Part shown: one piece after another, positions 60,307 to 64,000 of the stretch | Layout: each line of letters starts with the position of its first letter | How positions within the stretch are numbered: the first letter of the stretch is position 1 | Assembly (NCBI GenBank): GCA_036571765.1 | Contig: BROE01000022.1 | Location: forward strand, 18,781,864 to 18,845,863 | DNA length: 64,000 nucleotides | Origin: Plecoglossus altivelis | Lineage: Eukaryota > Chordata > Actinopteri > Osmeriformes > Plecoglossidae | Direction: 5' to 3' | Program-made: the position numbers and the translations under genes | Notes under the pieces: model-generated | The model's input: only the letters and a program-made list of their open reading frames with translations | Databases searched by the model: none | Told to the model about the DNA's origin: nothing

Positions 60307-61472
60307 AATCTTAAATCATATATATTTACTTATCTTAAATCTGTCATATTTTAATCCACCTAATCTGTCTACCTAAATAGGGGAGAAGGTGGAATATTTA
60401 TACTGTCCATTACAGCTTTGTTGATAAATACACCTGACTTCATGAAAAGCTTTGAAAAGTATTGACACACTCACAGCAGTAGTTTGTTGAATGTAACACT
60501 GTTCTTGTACCAATATTGTTAATGTTTCGCATTTTGATCAGATTCTGTAGGAATCCAATGTCCCATTGATGGGCTGTAGTTGATCATTTTCAATCAGGAT
60601 TCGATTCCTGCATCGTAACTACATTTTGGTTTGCTATCTGTCGGCTTCAATACAAACCTGTAGGATTATATCAGCATACACTAAATACATCAAATGCACT
60701 TTTTTTTCCTAATATACCATTTTTGTTTTCAAATCTCTCGTGAAGCCAAAGTCAACTTCTGATAGGACCTTCATCATCCGTGGTCAGATTGTACGGCGTA
60801 AAGGCAAAACTTGCATAATGGACAAAAACCGCACAAACGACTGAAACGTGACAGCAGGAATTCTTTCCAACGACGCAGAAAAGCTCCAAACACAACAGTT
60901 GTTGTTCCGTAGGTGTCGAGCGTGTCGTCTCAAGTGCTGCTGATGAGATTAAGAGGAACCATGTCACATCAAACTGGTGAGATGTCGTGTTTGCGTAAGC
61001 ACACTGATACACAAGTAACTTGATACTAAATCAGGAGCTTTTTGACAAGTTGCAGTATGTCAACATTTACAACAGAAACCACAATGGAAAACACTAGGTT
61101 ATAAAACACGTTTCTCAATGTACAGAAATTTAGAAATAGATGTTGAAGTTTTTACAAGAAAAAATGTGACAGGCCAACAATTGTGAAAATAGCAACTGAA
61201 AGTTTGAAAAGCACATCTTCGATCTCTTTCCCCCCTCCCTCTCGCTCTCAATGTTGACAACTTTATCACTTGACTTGAGTTTTTCCATATCTGTCGGTGA
61301 TCCCATAGGTGTGTTTTGTACAGAACTGCTTTAGATGTTAATTTCATCTTTATGTAGTCTTATCTGTTTTATATTCAAATGTTGTTCTTTATAACCATTT
61401 CTACCTCATTGCTACATATTGTACATGTAGTACTTATGTTCTGTCGTTTTGAATGTCATGCATTTGTAAAAA

Positions 61473-61490
61473 AATAAAATAAAATAAAAA
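61473..61490 (+). terminator. fign: Candidate fign polyadenylation signal cluster
   Basis: Three overlapping AATAAA hexamers within AAAATAAAATAAAATAAAAA. Preceding sequence is AT-rich with TGTA motifs (ATATTGTACATGTAG). Genomic A-richness makes this site prone to mispriming artefacts in cDNA data. Confidence 0.45.
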
Positions 61491-62689
61491 ATAAAAAGAA
61501 AGAAATGAAAAAGAAAGAAAAAAAACCCTGGAAACTCTTAAAGGTTTAAAAAGCTTGAACAGTCTACCTCAGACAGACTGTCCTTACACTGAACTGCAGA
61601 TTGGGCCAAATGAGATGGCAGAGCAAAGACATGATCGTCAGGGTTACGATAATCCACACTGCAGTACAACACATTCGGACTTCATCGATTCAACACACCA
61701 CACTTTGGTATCGTTAATGTGGACTGTACAGGTCTTCTGCAAGGTTTCAAATGCAAATTCTTTTTTTTTTCTTCTTTTTTTTACCTATACTAAATTGATT
61801 TGATATTTTGTGAATTGTGTGCATGTCAGTGTGAATGGATGTGCACTTACAATTCTATCTGTCAGCGTGAGAGTTAACACTAAGATTATGTGAATTTCAA
61901 ATTTTTACATTTCATACACATGTACAGAAAATAAACTTGCACATACAGGTATGTGTACTTAATGTACATTTGCTAATGATATATACTTACTTAAATGCAC
62001 CACATACAGTACATGTTTCTATGTGTGTGTGTGTGTTGCCATAACTACAGTCAACGGTAATGTATTTTCATCTCCTTCAAGATACATTACAAAATACATT
62101 GAAGTATTGAATAAAAATGTTTTTTCTGAAAATGCAAAGTGTTTAGTTTCACCTCTTATTGATCGCAGTTGCATTTGATCACAGATATTTAAACGACGCA
62201 TATTCATTTGATTTGATAGATTGTTTGTCTTGTAAAGGACCTTTGCAATGCACAAGATGGCAGGTTTGAACTGACACGTGCCAGCATAGTTTTCACGGTA
62301 TAATTGTAATCCCAGTATTAACTCATAGACTTGTTTTGACCACCTTCGTTAGAATGATTCGACCAACTTTCCAGCTTGTGATGCAGTCAGAGTGTTATAA
62401 ACATGACTCCAACACTGCATCGTAACAATCCTCGCAGCCTCCGATCTGCTTTTATGTAAATCCAACATTTATGCACAGATTTTCATGGTATTATTATATA
62501 GTAGATGACACTAGCGTAGGAAGCAGCTCTACAATTAACATCAAGAAGAAAAGTCCCTGTGCATTTTGTGCCCTGTGCTTGTTTCATCTGTGAATGTGTC
62601 TGCAGAACCTCTAATGGAGGCATCTCTGCAGGTTGGCCCCTGAAGGTCATGACCTCTCCCTGTTGCACACCCATGCAAAGAAACACGGA
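61491..62689. other. Intergenic or distal 3' UTR, no gene seen
   Basis: AT-rich unique sequence with T-rich and GT runs. No gene recognised. Confidence 0.5.
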
Positions 62690-63648
62690 AATACCAGGTG
62701 TTATCACACCTACACCAGTCAAGGTGTTATCACACCTACACCAGTCAAGGTGTTATCAATACTATACCAGTCAGTTATCATTACTACACCAGCGAAGGTG
62801 TTATCATTACTACACCAGCAAAGGTGTTATCATTACTATACCAGTCAGTTAGTTATCATTACTATACCAGTCAGTTAGTTATCATTACTACACCAGCGAA
62901 GGTGTTATCATTACTATACCAGCAAAGGTGTTAACATTACTATACCAGCGAAGGTGTTATCATTACTATACCAGCGAAGGTGTTATCATTACTATACCAG
63001 CAAAGGTGTTATCATTACTACACCAGCAAAGGTGTTATCATTACTATACCAGTCGGTTAGTTATCATTACTACACCAGCGAAGGTGTTATCATTACTATA
63101 CCAGCAAAGGTGTTATCATTACTATACCAGCGAAGGTGTTATCATTACTATACCAGCGAAGGTGTTATCATTACTATAACAGCAAAGGTGTTATCATTAC
63201 TATACCAGTCGGTTAGTTATCATTACTACACCAGCGAAGGTGTTATCATTACTATACCAGCGAAGGTGTTATCATTACTACACCAGTCGGTTAGTTATCA
63301 TTACTACACCAGCGAAGGTGTTATCATTACTACACCAGCGAAGGTGTTATCATTACTATACCAGCGAAGGTGTTATCATTACTACACCAGCGAAGGTGTT
63401 CTCACACCTACACCAGTCAAGGTGTTATCATTACTATACCAGTCAAGGTGTTATCATTACTATACCAGCAAAGGTGTTATCATTACTACACTAATGAAGG
63501 TGTTACCATTACTACACCAGCGAAGGTGTTATCATTACTATACAAGTCAAGGTGTTATCATTACAATACCAGTCAAGGTGTTATCATTACTATACCAGCA
63601 AAGGTGGTATCATTACTATATCAGTCAAAGTGTACCAGTCAAGGTTTA
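62690..63648. repeat. 26-bp minisatellite
   Basis: About 36 copies of a 26-bp unit, AAGGTGTTATCATTACTACA followed by CCAGCG. Variants are CTATACC/CTACACC and CAGCAA/CAGCGA/CAGTCA. Some units are merged into GTCAGTTAGTTATC or GTCGGTTAGTTATC junctions. The left-most and one internal unit carry TCACACCTACACC. Long Tyr/Leu/Ser-rich frames result because 26 is not a multiple of three. Confidence 0.97.
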
Positions 63649-64000
63649 TCAAAGGCATAAATACAGAAATTGATTTTTTTTATCAGATGTTTCGACACGT
63701 AATATCATTGGTCACTCTTGGCTTTGGAATTATAGATAAAATGGAACATTAATACCTTAAATAAAAATAGTTTTAAACATGTGGACAGTGCCAAAGGATT
63801 ATGTTCCATGGCAGTGTTAAAAGGAAATATCTGAAACTGAATGCATATGTGCCCTTCGTAATAATGTGTGTCACATTTACTTTCAGGCTCCGAAGCTTAT
63901 ATGTAAGGCTACAAAAAATATATAAAATCTTAAGTGTAAAATAATCTTTTGATAGCATTTCTATATTGATAATAATGAACTACTTAAGTAGTTTTATTAC
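63649..64000. other. Intergenic, no gene seen
   Basis: AT-rich unique sequence to the end of the window. Confidence 0.5.

Larger units (their letters stand above)
58692..61475 (+). other. fign: fign 3' UTR (predicted)
   Basis: AT-rich, without a coding frame, from the TGA at 58689-58691 to an A-rich run with overlapping AATAAA hexamers. It includes a GT tract (58969-59056) and a V-type SINE core remnant (60271-60306). The true end could be earlier or later, since AATAAA also occurs near 61931. Confidence 0.6.
32160..61490 (+). other. fign: fign transcription unit (inferred extent)
   Basis: The inferred gene has three exons: a 5' UTR exon ending at 32391, a 35-nt exon at 33186-33220 holding the start codon, and a terminal exon from 56464 to about 61490. 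The exon junctions restore the conserved fidgetin N terminus. The arrangement of a non-coding exon, a tiny start exon, a very long intron and one large coding exon matches what I recall of vertebrate FIGN. The 5' end and poly(A) site are inferred from sequence signals and have no transcript support. Confidence 0.75.

Noticed and set aside
62559..63752. Tyr/Leu/Ser-rich frames of up to 239 codons
   Set aside because: Produced by the 26-bp minisatellite in all three frames.

Overview
The window looks like nuclear DNA from a ray-finned (teleost-like) fish. There is no prokaryotic gene density. The one confident gene is a vertebrate fidgetin (fign) with spliceosomal introns. Two traces of V-type SINEs are present, and a large share of the sequence is minisatellites and CT, GA or CA microsatellites. 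I cannot name the species.

Layout. Positions 1 to about 32.1 kb are a gene-poor upstream region: AT-rich unique DNA interrupted by tandem arrays with units of 15, 19, 22, 25, 31, 37 and about 62 bp. It also holds a strongly C-depleted block at 14.14-14.55 kb that ends at a short CpG-rich segment, a tRNA-headed SINE at 26.9-27.0 kb, and several stretches that read like developmental enhancers. The fign transcription unit runs rightward. A probable non-coding exon 1 ends at 32391. A 35-nt exon 2 (33186-33220) carries the ATG and codes for the first eight residues plus one base. Intron 2 is about 23 kb and contains more arrays, candidate regulatory blocks and a 668-base assembly gap. Exon 3 (56464 onward) carries the rest of the protein, with its stop at 58689-58691. 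A probable 2.8-kb 3' UTR follows, with clustered AATAAA signals near 61475. The remaining sequence to 64000 is intergenic and holds a 26-bp minisatellite.

The spliced fign reading frame is intact and predicts 750 residues. It should encode the AAA-family microtubule-severing protein fidgetin. Two points stand out. First, the Walker A lysine is read as arginine (residue 524). Second, the exon 3 acceptor sits behind about 370 nt of almost pure TC repeat with no AG and with no A in the last 105 nt, so the branch point must be unusually distant. Most other long open frames are by-products of tandem repeats. I see no operon, CRISPR array, virus, toxin gene or complete autonomous transposon.
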